Source of the DNA: an uncultured Oscillospiraceae bacterium
GTDB lineage: Bacteria > Bacillota > Clostridia > Oscillospirales > Oscillospiraceae
Assembly: GCA_947599925.1 (NCBI GenBank)
Contig: CANQFT010000020.1
Span: 1 to 34,256 of the forward strand
DNA: 34,256 nt
Direction of reading: 5' to 3'
Notes under the pieces: model-generated
Databases searched by the model: none
Seen by the model: only the letters and a program-made list of their open reading frames with translations
Told to the model about the DNA's origin: nothing
Made by a program: the position numbers and the translations under genes
Shown here: one piece after another, positions 1-10,100 of the stretch
How positions within the stretch are numbered: the stretch's first letter is position 1
How the letters are laid out: each line of letters starts with the position of its first letter

Positions 1-372
1 TTGGGGGTGAACAGGACCCGGTTGGTCCCGTCCCGGTACTGCCACAGAGGGGCCAGGCCCATGTTCGCCATCATGCCAGACAGCATGGCCCCGCCCTCGT
101 CCATGTCGTTCCCCTCCCGGAAGGGGTCCAGTCTCTCCCCGGGGACCGACGCCTCCACCCGGATGGAGCGCAGACGGCGCTGGAGGCAGAGGGAGAAGCG
201 CTGGGCCGTGCCTTGTCCCCGGTAGCACAGCAGGGCCTCCTCCATGGCCAGCCGGACCCGCAGGGCCTCCCGCTTCGCCACACGGGCCTGGGCCAAAAAT
301 TGGCCGATGGCCTCGCTGGCGGCGTCGATCCCACCATCGGTCAGGTCGTATTCCTTTATGATTTTCTCCATG
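1..372 (-). CDS. ATPase-fold regulatory domain protein, C-terminal part outside window
   Basis: The reading frame starts at an ATG at 372 and stays open to the left edge, giving at least 124 residues. An AAGGAG ribosome site lies about 10 bases upstream. The segment VRLAMEEALL near residues 38-47 resembles the N-box of the GHKL/HATPase fold found in anti-sigma factors and histidine kinases, and later residues (MMANMGLAPLWQYRDG) fit the end of such a domain. From memory of the family, similar N-terminal domains occur in Clostridia fused to a cation:dicarboxylate symporter. That membrane part would lie beyond the window, so it cannot be confirmed. The gene is divergent from the exporter operon and has its own promoter. 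Confidence 0.6.
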
Positions 373-452
373 CCCTTGCCGCTCCTTCTTTCAGATGATG
401 GGGCCGCGCCAAATCGCCCAAGCGATGTGTTTAAGCGCATACAAGTCATGGT

Positions 453-481
453 ATTATATCACTTTCTCCATCATATCGCAA
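453..481 (-). promoter_or_regulatory. Promoter for the leftward ATPase-domain gene
   Basis: On the minus strand TTGCGA (476-481) and a perfect TATAAT (453-458) are separated by 17 bases. The expected transcript start leaves a leader of roughly 75 bases before the ATG at 372. Confidence 0.7.
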
Positions 482-583
482 TATCAGACAGAAAGTTTTA
501 TGTCCTCCAAGCGCGCGAGAGCCTGATCTCGTTGTCTTTTTGTATCTTCCTTATCAATTTGAGCGGCAAGCGGGCATAGAAAA

Positions 584-613
584 GGGGCGGGGACCGGCCG
601 CGGGTCCTGCCCC
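584..613 (-). terminator. GC-rich hairpin with T tail on the minus strand
   Basis: GGGGC and GCCCC arms enclose an imperfect GC-rich stem. Read on the minus strand it is followed by TTTTC, as in an intrinsic terminator. No leftward gene is seen between it and 808, so it may block antisense or stray transcription, or be a relic. Confidence 0.3.
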
Positions 614-644
614 GCAAAAAATCGCAAAAAATTTTTAAAATTTT

Positions 645-675
645 TTCCCACAGCCACCGAGCTTTGTGGTATAAT
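645..675 (+). promoter_or_regulatory. Extended -10 promoter of the exporter/surface-protein operon
   Basis: TGGTATAAT at 667-675 is a perfect extended -10 element. The -35 region is poor (TTCCCA at 645-650, spacing 19), which fits reliance on the TGn extension. A transcript would begin near 682, just before three 25-bp dyad repeats. Confidence 0.65.
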
Positions 676-691
676 GCCTGTGTATGCCTAG

Positions 692-766
692 GCGCCGTTG
701 GCATGATGCTACTTATGTGCCGCCGGCACGATCCCGTTTGCGTGCCGTTGGCACGATGCCGCTTTC
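692..766 (+). repeat. Three 25-bp tandem dyad repeats in the operon leader
   Basis: Copies start at 692, 717 and 742, exactly 25 bases apart. Each begins with a small palindrome of the form GTGCC-NNN-GGCAC followed by GAT: GCGCCGTTGGCATGATG, GTGCCGCCGGCACGAT and GTGCCGTTGGCACGATG. They lie between the probable transcript start and the ribosome site of the first gene, so they could be repeated operators or three small RNA hairpins. Confidence 0.75.
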
Positions 767-807
767 GCCCCCGCCTTTGGACGGGCGGCGGGATTCGGAG
801 GAAGAAC

Positions 808-1977
808 ATGAAAAAGAGAGCCATCCTTTTCCTGCTGACCGCCGCGCTGCTGGTCTGTTCCCTGGGCGGCTGCGGCGCCCGCGCCGACGCCCAGGTGCTG
901 AAGATCGCCGTCCTGGGCGACCCGGCCACCTTTTACCCCAGCTACCAGGAAGGGATCCTGCAGGCGGAGCGGGACTTGAACCAGGAATACGCCGCCGACG
1001 GATACCAGGTGGTGTGCGAATTTTACAACAACAGCGACAACTACACCTACGAGGAGACCGCCGCCATCGTGGACGCCCTGGCCGCCGACCCGGAGATCAC
1101 CGCGGTGATCGGCCCCATCAACATGGAGATCGGCCGGACCGCCGCCCACGTGCTGGACGCCGCCGGGAAGCTCTTCGTCTCCCCCCACTTCCTCTACGAC
1201 GACGTGTACGAAAACCACTACCACACCGTCTTTTCCCTGTGCTATTCCGCCAAGACGGTGGGCGCCACGCTGAAGCTGGCGGCGTCGGTGGTCTCGCCGG
1301 GGCTGCGGTGGGCGGTGGTGGCCCCCGGCACCCCCTTTGAACAAGACGAGGTCCACGGCTTTCTGCACCAGGAGACGATCGATGAGGTCACGGTGGTGGA
1401 CTGCGTGAGCGTCTCCGATCTGCAGGTGGACTTTCAGCGGGTCTACCGGCGGTGGGAAGCGCTGGGGGTGGAGGGCGTCGTCCTCTTCCCGGAGGGCGAC
1501 GAGGGCTTTGAACTCCTCAAGGCCCTCAAGCGGGAAAACCCCGACCTCCTCTGCGGCGGGGACACCGCCTTTGACAACACCGACCTCTTTACCAAGGACC
1601 CGGAGCTGACCCAGGCCATGAACGGCTTTATCCTGGTGAACGAGTTCGCCCTGCACGATGACACATCGGAGGAAACGGAGCGCGTCGCGCAGCTGGAGGA
1701 CGAGTACCGCCAGGAGACCGGAATGGACCTGGACACCTGGTATTTCCAGGGGTACAACGCCGTGCGGGCCATCGCCGACACAGCGGTCCGCAACCGGACC
1801 ACCGACCCCATCCAGATCGCCCAGAGCCTCCACGCCGACGGCTACCACGGTCTGATCCAGGACTTCGCCTTTGACGCCGACGGCAGGCAGAAGGCGGAGA
1901 ACTACCAGTTCGGCGTTTTGAACCAGGAGTGGCGGATGGAGCGGCACGTGATCCAGTTTTCGGGGGTGGCGGAATGA
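808..1977 (+). CDS. Substrate-binding lipoprotein, branched-chain amino-acid receptor (Peripla_BP_6) type
   Basis: This is a 389-residue protein. The ATG at 808 is chosen because GGAGGAAG precedes it at good spacing and the protein then begins with a typical lipoprotein signal, MKKRAILFLLTAALL followed by a lipobox ending LGGC (Cys22). The mature part begins LKIAVLGD and has the type-1 periplasmic-binding layout, for example AVIGPINMEIGRTAAHVLDA near the ligand cleft and WYFQGYNAVRAIADTAV near the end, as in Leu/Ile/Val-binding receptors. It is the first gene of the operon, and its stop overlaps the start of the HlyD-like gene (ATGA). No importer permease is nearby; the neighbours form an exporter. 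It may therefore bind the exported peptide or a signal rather than feed an importer. That role is inference; the fold is fairly certain. Confidence 0.8.
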   Translation: MKKRAILFLLTAALLVCSLGGCGARADAQVLKIAVLGDPATFYPSYQEGILQAERDLNQEYAADGYQVVCEFYNNSDNYTYEETAAIVDALAADPEITAVIGPINMEIGRTAAHVLDAAGKLFVSPHFLYDDVYENHYHTVFSLCYSAKTVGATLKLAASVVSPGLRWAVVAPGTPFEQDEVHGFLHQETIDEVTVVDCVSVSDLQVDFQRVYRRWEALGVEGVVLFPEGDEGFELLKALKRENPDLLCGGDTAFDNTDLFTKDPELTQAMNGFILVNEFALHDDTSEETERVAQLEDEYRQETGMDLDTWYFQGYNAVRAIADTAVRNRTTDPIQIAQSLHADGYHGLIQDFAFDADGRQKAENYQFGVLNQEWRMERHVIQFSGVAE

Positions 1978-2855
1978 AGGAGCTGTTCAGACGGGAGGCG
2001 ATGGAGAACTTCTCCTCCCACTCGGAGCTGGGCCGGGGCGTGCGGGCCATCCCGGTGCGGACCCTGCTCTTTACCGCGCTGCTGGTGGTCTGCGGGGCGG
2101 TCTTTGCCCTCTGGCTGTTTTTCGGCACCATCTACGAGACCGTCTCGGTGGACGGCATCATCTGGCCCACCCAGGCCGGGGGCACGGTCTACGCCACGTC
2201 GGAGGGGCTTTTGTCCAAGGTCACCGTCTCCATGGGAGACATGGTGAGCGCCGGGGACATCGTGGCCGTCTCGCCCCAGGAGGACCTGCTGGCCGCCATC
2301 GAGGAGGCCAGGGCCGCGGGCAGTTCGGAGGAGGCGCTGGCGGAATTGTACGACGCCTATGACCGGGCCTCCCTCCTGCGCTCCGACATCGACGGGGTGG
2401 TCACCTACATCGCCCAGGAGAACACCTTTCTCGCCAAGGGAGACAGAGTGGCGGTGGTCGCCCCCTACGACGAGACCGGCGACAACCGGACCCTCACCGC
2501 CTTTCTCCCGGCGGACATGGGCGGCTCGGTCACGCCGGGCACCCAGGCCCAGGTCATGCCCGACTTCGCCCCACGGGAAGAGTACGGCTACATCACCGCC
2601 TACGTCTCCAACATCTCCTCCTTCCCCGTCACCGGCCAGAACATCAAAGAGGACAACGACGAGCTGTTTTTGCCCTCCATGGACGAGCGGAAGTCCTATC
2701 TGCGTTTGGAGATCACCCTGATGCCCGACGCGGAGGCCCAGAGCCGGTTGAAGTGGTCCACCCCCAAGAGCGGGGACGTGGACGTGTCCATGGGCACCCT
2801 GTGCGGCGTGGACATCGTGGTGGGGACCTACCGGCCCTACCAGTGGCTCTTTTAG
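1974..2855 (+). CDS. HlyD-family membrane fusion protein of NHLM/NHLP-type peptide export
   Basis: This 293-residue adaptor starts at the ATG at 1974, overlapping the previous stop by four bases. A short cytoplasmic N-terminus is followed by one membrane segment at about residues 26-50 (LLFTALLVVCGAVFALWLFF). Two half-lipoyl motifs follow, EGLLSKVTVSMGDMVSAGD and IDGVVTYIAQENTFLAKGD, joined by an unusually short helical stretch, and then a beta-rich C-terminal part. This is the layout of the short HlyD-like proteins of Gram-positive bacteriocin exporters (NHLM_micro_HlyD group). It would link the ABC proteins encoded next to it to the cell surface. It is smaller than Gram-negative HlyD because no outer-membrane duct has to be reached. 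Confidence 0.82.
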   Translation: MKELFRREAMENFSSHSELGRGVRAIPVRTLLFTALLVVCGAVFALWLFFGTIYETVSVDGIIWPTQAGGTVYATSEGLLSKVTVSMGDMVSAGDIVAVSPQEDLLAAIEEARAAGSSEEALAELYDAYDRASLLRSDIDGVVTYIAQENTFLAKGDRVAVVAPYDETGDNRTLTAFLPADMGGSVTPGTQAQVMPDFAPREEYGYITAYVSNISSFPVTGQNIKEDNDELFLPSMDERKSYLRLEITLMPDAEAQSRLKWSTPKSGDVDVSMGTLCGVDIVVGTYRPYQWLF

Positions 2856-2863
2856 GTGACGCC

Positions 2864-5005
2864 ATGGGGAAGGTGAAGCGGATCCGCCCGGTTTTGCAGA
2901 TGGAGGCCACGGAGTGCGGCGCGGCGTCTCTGTCCATGGTCCTGGGCTACTACGGAAAGACCGTGACGCTGGAGGAGCTCCGGCGGGAGTGCGGCGTGTC
3001 CCGCAACGGCGTGAACGCCAAGAACATCGTCAAGGCCGCGCGGTTCCACGGGCTGGAGGCGCGGGCGGTGCGCGTCGGCCTCCAGGGAGCCGGGAAGCTC
3101 CAGACCCCGGCCATCCTCCACTGGAACATGGACCACTTCCTGGTGCTGTGCGGCTTTGACCGCAAGGGCGCGGTGCTGGCCGACCCCGCCCACGGTCTGC
3201 GGCGGGTGTCCATGGAGGAGTTCTCCCGGTCCTTCACCGGGATCGCCCTCCAATTCACCCCCGCCCCCGACTTTCAGCGGGACCGGGGCAGCGCGGCGGA
3301 CCGGGGCCACATCCGCGCCGTGGTGGGCGCCTTTCTCCCCTATGTGTTCTATTTCATACTGCTGGAACTGTGCGCCCTGCTGGGTGGGGCGGCGGTCCTG
3401 TTTCTGAACCGGGTCTACATCGACAAGGTCCTCATCGGCGGCAACCTCCCCCTCCTCCGCCCCATCCTGGTGGTCCTGCTGTGCGCGGGGCTGATCGCGG
3501 CGGCGGCCATGGCGCTGGAGGAGTCCATCCGCCACCGGATCGGCCGGCGGCTCAATTTACGCATCAACGCCACCCTGTTCCACCATCTGCTCCACCTGCC
3601 CATGGAATTTTTCGCCCAGCGCACCAGCGGCGACCTGGCCAACCGCCAGGACGCCAGTATGCAGATGGGCGAGGGGCTGGCCCGCCTGCTCACCCCCATT
3701 CCGGGCTACGTCATGCAGGTGGCGGCGTATCTGATCCTGCTGGCCGTCTTTGACCTCCACGTGGCCCTGATCGGCGTCCTCTGCGCCGCCGGCAACGTCT
3801 GGGCGGTGCTGGCCACCGCGGGGCGGTACGCCGAGCAGTCCCGGGCGTACAGCCGGGACCTGGGCGTGCTGCAGGCCGACGTCTCCCGGACGGTGGACAC
3901 GGTGGAGACCATCAAGGCCTGCGGCGCGGAGGACGCGGCCTTCGCCCGGCTGATGTCCGCGGGGGCCCAGGCCCTGAACACCCGCACGGCGATGGAGCGG
4001 ACCGGCGCGCTGGCCGACAGCCTGTTCTCCTTTTTGAACGCCCTGGGGTCGGGGGTGGTGCTGCTGGCGGGGGTGTGGGAGATCCTGGCCGGGCAGCTGA
4101 CCACCGGCACCCTCATCGCCCTCCAGGCGCTGGTGGCCGCCATGCTGGCCCCGCTGGGGGACGCCGTCCACGCCGGGCTGGACCTCCAGACCCTCAAGAG
4201 CGAGACGGCCCGGACCGACGACGTGATGCGCTACGCCGAGGACGACCGCTTTCTCCAAAGCGGCGAGGACCGCTCCGGGGAGATGGACGGGGACGTGGCC
4301 CTGTCCGGCCTCCGCTTTGGCTACGCCCCGCTGGACCCGCCGCTCCTGGAACACTTTGACCTCACCATTCCCCAGGGCGGCTGCGTGGCCATCACCGGCG
4401 GGAGCGGCAGCGGCAAGTCCACCGTGGCCAAGCTCCTGGCGGGGCTCTACCGCGAGGACGAGGGCCTGGTGCGCTTCGGCCAGGCGCCCCGCGGGAGCAT
4501 CGACCGCTCTTTCTTCTACTCCAGAGTCGCCATGGTGAGCCAGGAGGTCCGGCTGTTCGAGGGCACGGTGCTGGACAACATCACCATGTGGGACGACAGC
4601 ATCCCCTACGACGCGGTGGTGGCGGCGGCCAAGGCCGCCTGCATCCACGACGACATTGTCCGCCGCCGGGACGGTTACCGAGAACGGGTCAGCGAGAACG
4701 GGCGGAACTTCTCCGGCGGACAGCGCCAGCGCATCGCCCTGGCCCGCGCCCTGGTGAAAAAGCCCAGCGTCCTCATTCTGGACGAGGCCACCTCCGCCCT
4801 GGACGCCGACACCGAGGCCCAGGTCATGGCGGGGATCGCCGCGCTGGGGATCACCCGCGTGGTGGTGGCCCACCGGCTCTCCGCCATCATGGACAGCGAC
4901 GAGATCCTGGTGATGGACCACGGCAGGATCGTCCAGCGGGGGACCCACGAGACCCTGGCGCGGCAGGACGGCCCTTACAGCGCTTTGATAAGGAGCGGGG
5001 AATAA
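2864..5005 (+). CDS. C39-peptidase ABC exporter, NHLM/NHLP ABC1 type
   Basis: This 713-residue bifunctional transporter cleaves double-glycine leaders and pumps the peptide out. An N-terminal C39 cysteine peptidase covers about residues 8-135, with Cys18 in MEATECGAASL, His91 in MDHFLVLCG and Asp107 in LADPAHG, so the catalytic residues look intact. A six-helix ABC membrane domain follows (about 150-450), then the ATPase with Walker A GGSGSGKST (512-520), signature FSGGQRQR (616-623) and Walker B LILDEATSALD (Asp640, Glu641). The ATG at 2864 lies eight bases after the HlyD stop; upstream extensions in this frame run through the HlyD gene. The gene is followed immediately by the second ABC subunit. 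Its likely substrate is the small GG-leader peptide at 15816-15959. Confidence 0.92.
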   Translation: MGKVKRIRPVLQMEATECGAASLSMVLGYYGKTVTLEELRRECGVSRNGVNAKNIVKAARFHGLEARAVRVGLQGAGKLQTPAILHWNMDHFLVLCGFDRKGAVLADPAHGLRRVSMEEFSRSFTGIALQFTPAPDFQRDRGSAADRGHIRAVVGAFLPYVFYFILLELCALLGGAAVLFLNRVYIDKVLIGGNLPLLRPILVVLLCAGLIAAAAMALEESIRHRIGRRLNLRINATLFHHLLHLPMEFFAQRTSGDLANRQDASMQMGEGLARLLTPIPGYVMQVAAYLILLAVFDLHVALIGVLCAAGNVWAVLATAGRYAEQSRAYSRDLGVLQADVSRTVDTVETIKACGAEDAAFARLMSAGAQALNTRTAMERTGALADSLFSFLNALGSGVVLLAGVWEILAGQLTTGTLIALQALVAAMLAPLGDAVHAGLDLQTLKSETARTDDVMRYAEDDRFLQSGEDRSGEMDGDVALSGLRFGYAPLDPPLLEHFDLTIPQGGCVAITGGSGSGKSTVAKLLAGLYREDEGLVRFGQAPRGSIDRSFFYSRVAMVSQEVRLFEGTVLDNITMWDDSIPYDAVVAAAKAACIHDDIVRRRDGYRERVSENGRNFSGGQRQRIALARALVKKPSVLILDEATSALDADTEAQVMAGIAALGITRVVVAHRLSAIMDSDEILVMDHGRIVQRGTHETLARQDGPYSALIRSGE

Positions 5006-7156
5006 ATGCCACAGATCACCTCGGAAAATCAGCGCATACAAGAGAAGAACCAAGAGGCCAAGCGGCAGGCGTATCAGGCGATGCGCTCCGTTCTGGACGA
5101 CCGGGCGGACTATGACGGGCTCAACGCGGTGCTCCGCTTTCTGGGGGAGAAGGGCCGGGTAGACCCGCGCCTCCCTCTGGCCCAGCAGCTGCGGCACATC
5201 GAGGCCGCCTTCGCCATCCAGACCCGGTACATCAAGCTGGACGCGGACTGGTACCGGACCGCGGCCATCCCCATGCTGGTCAAGACGGTCCAGGGCGGCT
5301 GGGTGGCGGTCATCCCCAAGTCGGACGGCCGGTGCCAGTGGGTGGAGCGGGGCCGGACCACCGTTGTGACCGGTAGGAACGCCGCCCGGTTCACCGGCGA
5401 CGCCATGTGCTTCTACAAGGGCTGGAAGCGGGGCGATGTATCCCTGCGGGAACTGGTGGGCTCGCTGTTGCGGTGCGTCTCCGGAGAGGACTGGGTCTGG
5501 GCCATGGCCGCCGCCGTCCTCACCACCCTGGCGGGGATGCTCCTGCCCTGGGTCAACAGCTTCTTCTTCACCTATGTGATCCCCTCCGGCCAGGGCTTTG
5601 AGGTCCCCGCGGCGGCGCTGCTGCTGTCGGCGGTGATGGTGGCGGGGCTTTTGCGGCTGCTGCAATCCCTGATCCTCACCAACTCCATGCTCCGGGCGTC
5701 CACCCATATGCAAAGCGCGGTGTTCTCCCGTCTGCTGGCCCTCCGGCCGGAGTTTTTCCGCACGGCCCGCTCCGGCGAACTGTCCCGGATCGTCATGGAG
5801 TGCTCCGACCTCACCCGGGTCCTGTCCGCCCGTGGGGTGGGGGCCTGTCTGGGGCTGGTGCTGTCCCTGGGCTATCTCATCCAGATCGGCCTCTACGCCC
5901 CGCCCCTGCTCCTGCCCGTCCTTTTGGTGAGCATCGTATCCGGCGCCCTGACGATGGCGGAGGGGGTCCTGGAGTCCCGGTGGAGCCGGACCTACTCCCG
6001 CTCCCTGTCCCAGATGTCCGGCCTCTGCTACGAGCTGTTTTCCGGCATGGAACAGGTCAAGCTCAGCGGCGCGGAGGAGCGGGTCATGCGCCGGTGGAGC
6101 GAGGGGTATTACAAGACCGCCCAGGCGGAGAACAAACCCCTCCTTCTGCGCTACGCCGCCGTCCTCCGCCGCTTGATCCAGGTCTTTGCCACCGCCGCGG
6201 TCTTCCTGCTGGGCGCAGGGCTGGGCGCCGCGGACTACATCGCCTTCTCCGCCGCCTACGGCGCCTACACCGCGGCCACCGCCGGGGCAGCGGTGGTGGT
6301 GCGGATGGCCTCCGGTGTCCGCGCCTCCTACGCTCTGCTCCAAGATATGCTGACCGCGCCCTGCGAGGAGTACGGCCCGGACAAAAAGTGCCCGGAGCGG
6401 TTCGGCGGGGAGATCGACCTCACCGACCTCACCTTCCGCTACCCCTCCGACCCCAACTATGTGCTACGGGGCCTGACCACCCACATCCGCGCCGGAGAGA
6501 GCGTGGGGCTCACCGGGCCCTCCGGCTGCGGAAAGTCCACCCTCATCCGCCTGCTCCTGGGCTTTGAGACCCCGGAGGAGGGAAGCGTCTATCTGGACGG
6601 CTTCGACCTGCGGGAACTGGACCTCAAAAACTACCGCCGGAAGCTGGGGACCGTCCTGCAAGACGCCAAGCTCATCTCCGGCGACCTCTACTCCAACATC
6701 ACCGTCACCAAGCCGGACGCCACCTTGGAGGAAGTGAACGAGGCGGTGGAGCTGGCGGGTCTGACCGAGGACGTGGCGGCCCTCCCCATGGGGCTCCACA
6801 CCTTTGTGGACCCGGAGAACTGCACCCTCTCCGGCGGACAGCGCCAGCGGGTGCTCATCGCCAGGGCGCTGATCGCCCGCCCGGCCATCCTCATCTTTGA
6901 CGAGGCCACCTCCGCCCTGGACAATGTGACCCAGGCGAAGGTCATGGAGGGGGTCAACGCCCTCCCCTGCACCAAGCTCATCGTGGCCCACCGGCTGTCC
7001 ACCCTGACCCGCTGCGACCGGGTTCTGGTGATGGACAAGGGCACCATCGTCCAGGAGGGCAGGCCGGAGGAACTGATACAGGTCGATGGACCGCTTCGGC
7101 GGTTTATGGAACGACAGATGATACCCATCGAGGAAAGCGAGGTCATGGTACAATGA
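5006..7156 (+). CDS. ABC exporter permease/ATPase without peptidase, NHLM/NHLP ABC2 type
   Basis: This 716-residue protein starts at the base after the previous stop codon (TAA then ATG). Instead of a C39 peptidase it has an N-terminal region of about 160 residues, mainly soluble and starting with a charged helix, as in the second ABC subunit of NHLM/NHLP bacteriocin systems. Membrane helices follow at about 170-430, then an ATPase domain with Walker A GPSGCGKST (504-512), signature LSGGQRQR (608-615) and Walker B LIFDEATSALD (Asp632, Glu633). It probably forms a heterodimer with the peptidase-bearing subunit. Its stop overlaps the start of the giant surface protein gene (ATGA at 7153), so the two are translationally coupled. 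Confidence 0.9.
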   Translation: MPQITSENQRIQEKNQEAKRQAYQAMRSVLDDRADYDGLNAVLRFLGEKGRVDPRLPLAQQLRHIEAAFAIQTRYIKLDADWYRTAAIPMLVKTVQGGWVAVIPKSDGRCQWVERGRTTVVTGRNAARFTGDAMCFYKGWKRGDVSLRELVGSLLRCVSGEDWVWAMAAAVLTTLAGMLLPWVNSFFFTYVIPSGQGFEVPAAALLLSAVMVAGLLRLLQSLILTNSMLRASTHMQSAVFSRLLALRPEFFRTARSGELSRIVMECSDLTRVLSARGVGACLGLVLSLGYLIQIGLYAPPLLLPVLLVSIVSGALTMAEGVLESRWSRTYSRSLSQMSGLCYELFSGMEQVKLSGAEERVMRRWSEGYYKTAQAENKPLLLRYAAVLRRLIQVFATAAVFLLGAGLGAADYIAFSAAYGAYTAATAGAAVVVRMASGVRASYALLQDMLTAPCEEYGPDKKCPERFGGEIDLTDLTFRYPSDPNYVLRGLTTHIRAGESVGLTGPSGCGKSTLIRLLLGFETPEEGSVYLDGFDLRELDLKNYRRKLGTVLQDAKLISGDLYSNITVTKPDATLEEVNEAVELAGLTEDVAALPMGLHTFVDPENCTLSGGQRQRVLIARALIARPAILIFDEATSALDNVTQAKVMEGVNALPCTKLIVAHRLSTLTRCDRVLVMDKGTIVQEGRPEELIQVDGPLRRFMERQMIPIEESEVMVQ

Positions 7157-10100
7157 AAGCAAAACGGTTTTGGCGCAGGGCGCTCAGTGGGCTCCTCACC
7201 TGCGCGCTGACGGTGGGGCTGGTGCAACTCCCCGCCCGCGCGGAGGCGGCGGACGTGTACCTCCCACAGAGTTCGCTCTCCCAGGAGATCCTCTCCGGTG
7301 ACGGGTTCTACCTGGCCACCGCCCAGGCGGAGATCCACGAGGAGAGCGGCGCGGCCCACCTGTTCCGGATCGCACGGGGCGGGGAGGCGACCGAGGCCGC
7401 CGCGGTGCGGCTGGACATTCTGGACATCACCGCCAAGTACGGCCGGGACTATGTGATCCGCGTCCACGGCCACGGCGACGACGAGGTCCAGAACGCCGAG
7501 GAGAGCCGCTCCCTCCTGGAAGAGATCCAGGAGAACCCGGACGAGATCCTGGAGGAGAACTACTCCGACGGTCTGGTCTCCGGCGAGGACATCTCCGACC
7601 AGGAGATGGAGGAGCGGTACCAGGACGACGTGGAGGCCCTGGCGGGCTATTTGGACGACGCCATGGGCCAGGAGATCGCCGTAGACGTGGACGAGGCCGA
7701 AGAAGTCCCGGAGGCCAACGAGCCCGGCGAGGTGGCGGAAGTGCCTGTGTTCGACGAGGCCGACGACGCGCCGGAGGCCGACGTGGCCGACACGGCCAAC
7801 GAGATCGCGGAAGTGCCCGCGACGGACGAGGCCGACGACGCGCCGGAAGTCCCCGCGGTGGACGAGGCTGACGAGGCGCCGGAGGTCCCCGTGGTGGACG
7901 TGGCCGACGATGCGCCGGAGGCCGACGTGGCCGACACGGCCGACGAGATCGCGGAAGTGCCCGTGACCGACGAGGGCGACGAGGCCGTTCTGGAGGCCCA
8001 GAAGGTGGGCGGGCTTTCCTTGAAGGAGGCCAGGGAGCTGGCCACCGGCCTGCCCTCGGACCGTCAGCCCATGGACGGCGGGGAGGCCCTGACCCAGTAC
8101 AGCCAGAGCCTTCTGACCGCTCTCTCCCAGGAGCTGAACAGCGCCTATCTGGAGCTGGAGTTCGCCCCTGGCGAGACGGAGAAGTATGTGGAGATCGTCC
8201 CGCTGGACAACGACCTGGGCGACGGGGACAGGACCTTCCAGGCGGACCTGTTCGCCCTGTCGGAGAACGCCCAGGTCAGCGACGCCTCCGGCATCACCGT
8301 CACCATCCTGGACGACGAGGACCATGACAGCCCGGTCCTCTCCTTCCAGAGCGCCTCCTACGTCCCCGCCGGCGGGTTCGTCACGGTGACGGTGGAGCGG
8401 CAGGGCGCTGTGAACCAGATGGCCATGGCCCATCTGACCACCCAGGCGGGCACCGCCGTGGAGGGCCGGGACTACTCCCAGGTGGACACCAGCATCCTGT
8501 TCCCCTACGGCATCACCCAGCGGCGGGTCAACATCCCCGTCCGCAGCGACTATCTGGCGGAGGACGCCACCTTCCAGGTCCGGCTGGACGACCCGGTGAA
8601 CTGCGACCTGGGCGCCCGCACGGCGACGACGGTGATCATCTCCCCGGACAGCGAGAGCTTCCAGATGGCCGCTCTGGATACCCCGGAGACGCCCCAGGGC
8701 GACACGGACCAGGCCGTCCCCATGGTGGAGGCCAACGTCAACTCCATCATCACCGGCCCCGCCCTCGACCTGACCAAAGCCTACGGCACCGGGGTCAGCG
8801 ACGGCGGCCACTCCCAGGTCGAAGGGTCGGAGTGGGAGCTGTACGCGGAGACGGACATATATGACAGCGTGAACGCCTGGGCCAACTGGAACCCGGGGGA
8901 GCACTATGATTACAGCGGCTGGCAGGTCCACTGGACCTTGAGCTCCGGCTCGCCCTGTTACCCGCGCACCTCCTTTGAAATGTATGACTCCTCCTCCAGC
9001 GGGTGGAAGACGTTTTACAGCACCGGCAACGACGACGAGCGCTGGGAGCGGACCTCCAACATCTTCTTCGGTATGGACCGCAGCAAGGAGATCTTTGTCA
9101 ACCTCGGCCGGGACGGTTCCTTCTTCGGCAAATCCCCCACCCTGCGGATCCACTCCATGAAGCCCATCCTGCGGCCCTTTGAGGTCTCCCTGATGGGGGC
9201 CGAGCCGCTGTACTTCCTCAACGAACAGGGCGTGTATGTGGCCAACACCGACATCAGCGAGCTGCGGAGCGCCAACGACGTCCTGCTCCAGGGCGCCAGC
9301 AACACGGGCAAGGGCACCGCCGTCAAATTCAGCGGCAACACCATCACCCTCACCACCAGCAGCACCTACGCCTACATCAAGGGCCTGCAGCTGGTCAAAA
9401 ACGGGAACGTCAAGGTCATCAAAAACGACTACCCCGTGGGCACCACCTCCGCCTCCTTCCAGCTCACCAACGACTTTATCAAGCAGAACCTGGACTACAT
9501 CACCTTTGTGAACAACGGCAGCAACGGCCGGAAGGGCCAGATCACCGTCCAGCCCATCCTGGGCTACTACGACTCCAACGTCACCATCCACAGCGACTAC
9601 CGGGGACAGACGGAGATCATCCGCTCCCAGTACTCCCCGTCGAGCAGCGTCATCGACGGTCTGCCGGTGGGCCTGTGTACCATCCAGAACGCGAACAGCG
9701 GCAAGTACCTGGCCAACGCCTCGACGGACGGGTCGGGCAACGTGACCCAGGAGGACCTGACCAACGACGCCAGGACCATCTGGAACATCTCCTACTTCCG
9801 GGACGGCAGGACCTGCTATATCATGAACCAGAGCGGGTACTACCTGAACGTGCAGCGGATGTTTTCCGACGACGGCATCAACATCCAGACCTGGGGCTAC
9901 AACGGAAGCCTAGCACAGCTGTTCTACATCCAGCCGCAGTCCGACGGCTCCTACGCCATCCTCACCGCCTCGTCCGGCCTTAAGAGCGGCCTGGACGTGG
10001 ACAGCCCCATGTGGGACAGCGGCGCCAACGTCTATCAGTGGAAATTCTCCGGCCTGAAGAGCCAGCGGTGGATCATCACCCCGGAGGCCCCGGCGGCGGG

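Noticed and set aside
664-807. Upstream in-frame extension of the binding lipoprotein
   Set aside because: It would place 48 residues before a clear lipoprotein signal and starts inside the -10 region; the start at 808 has a ribosome site.
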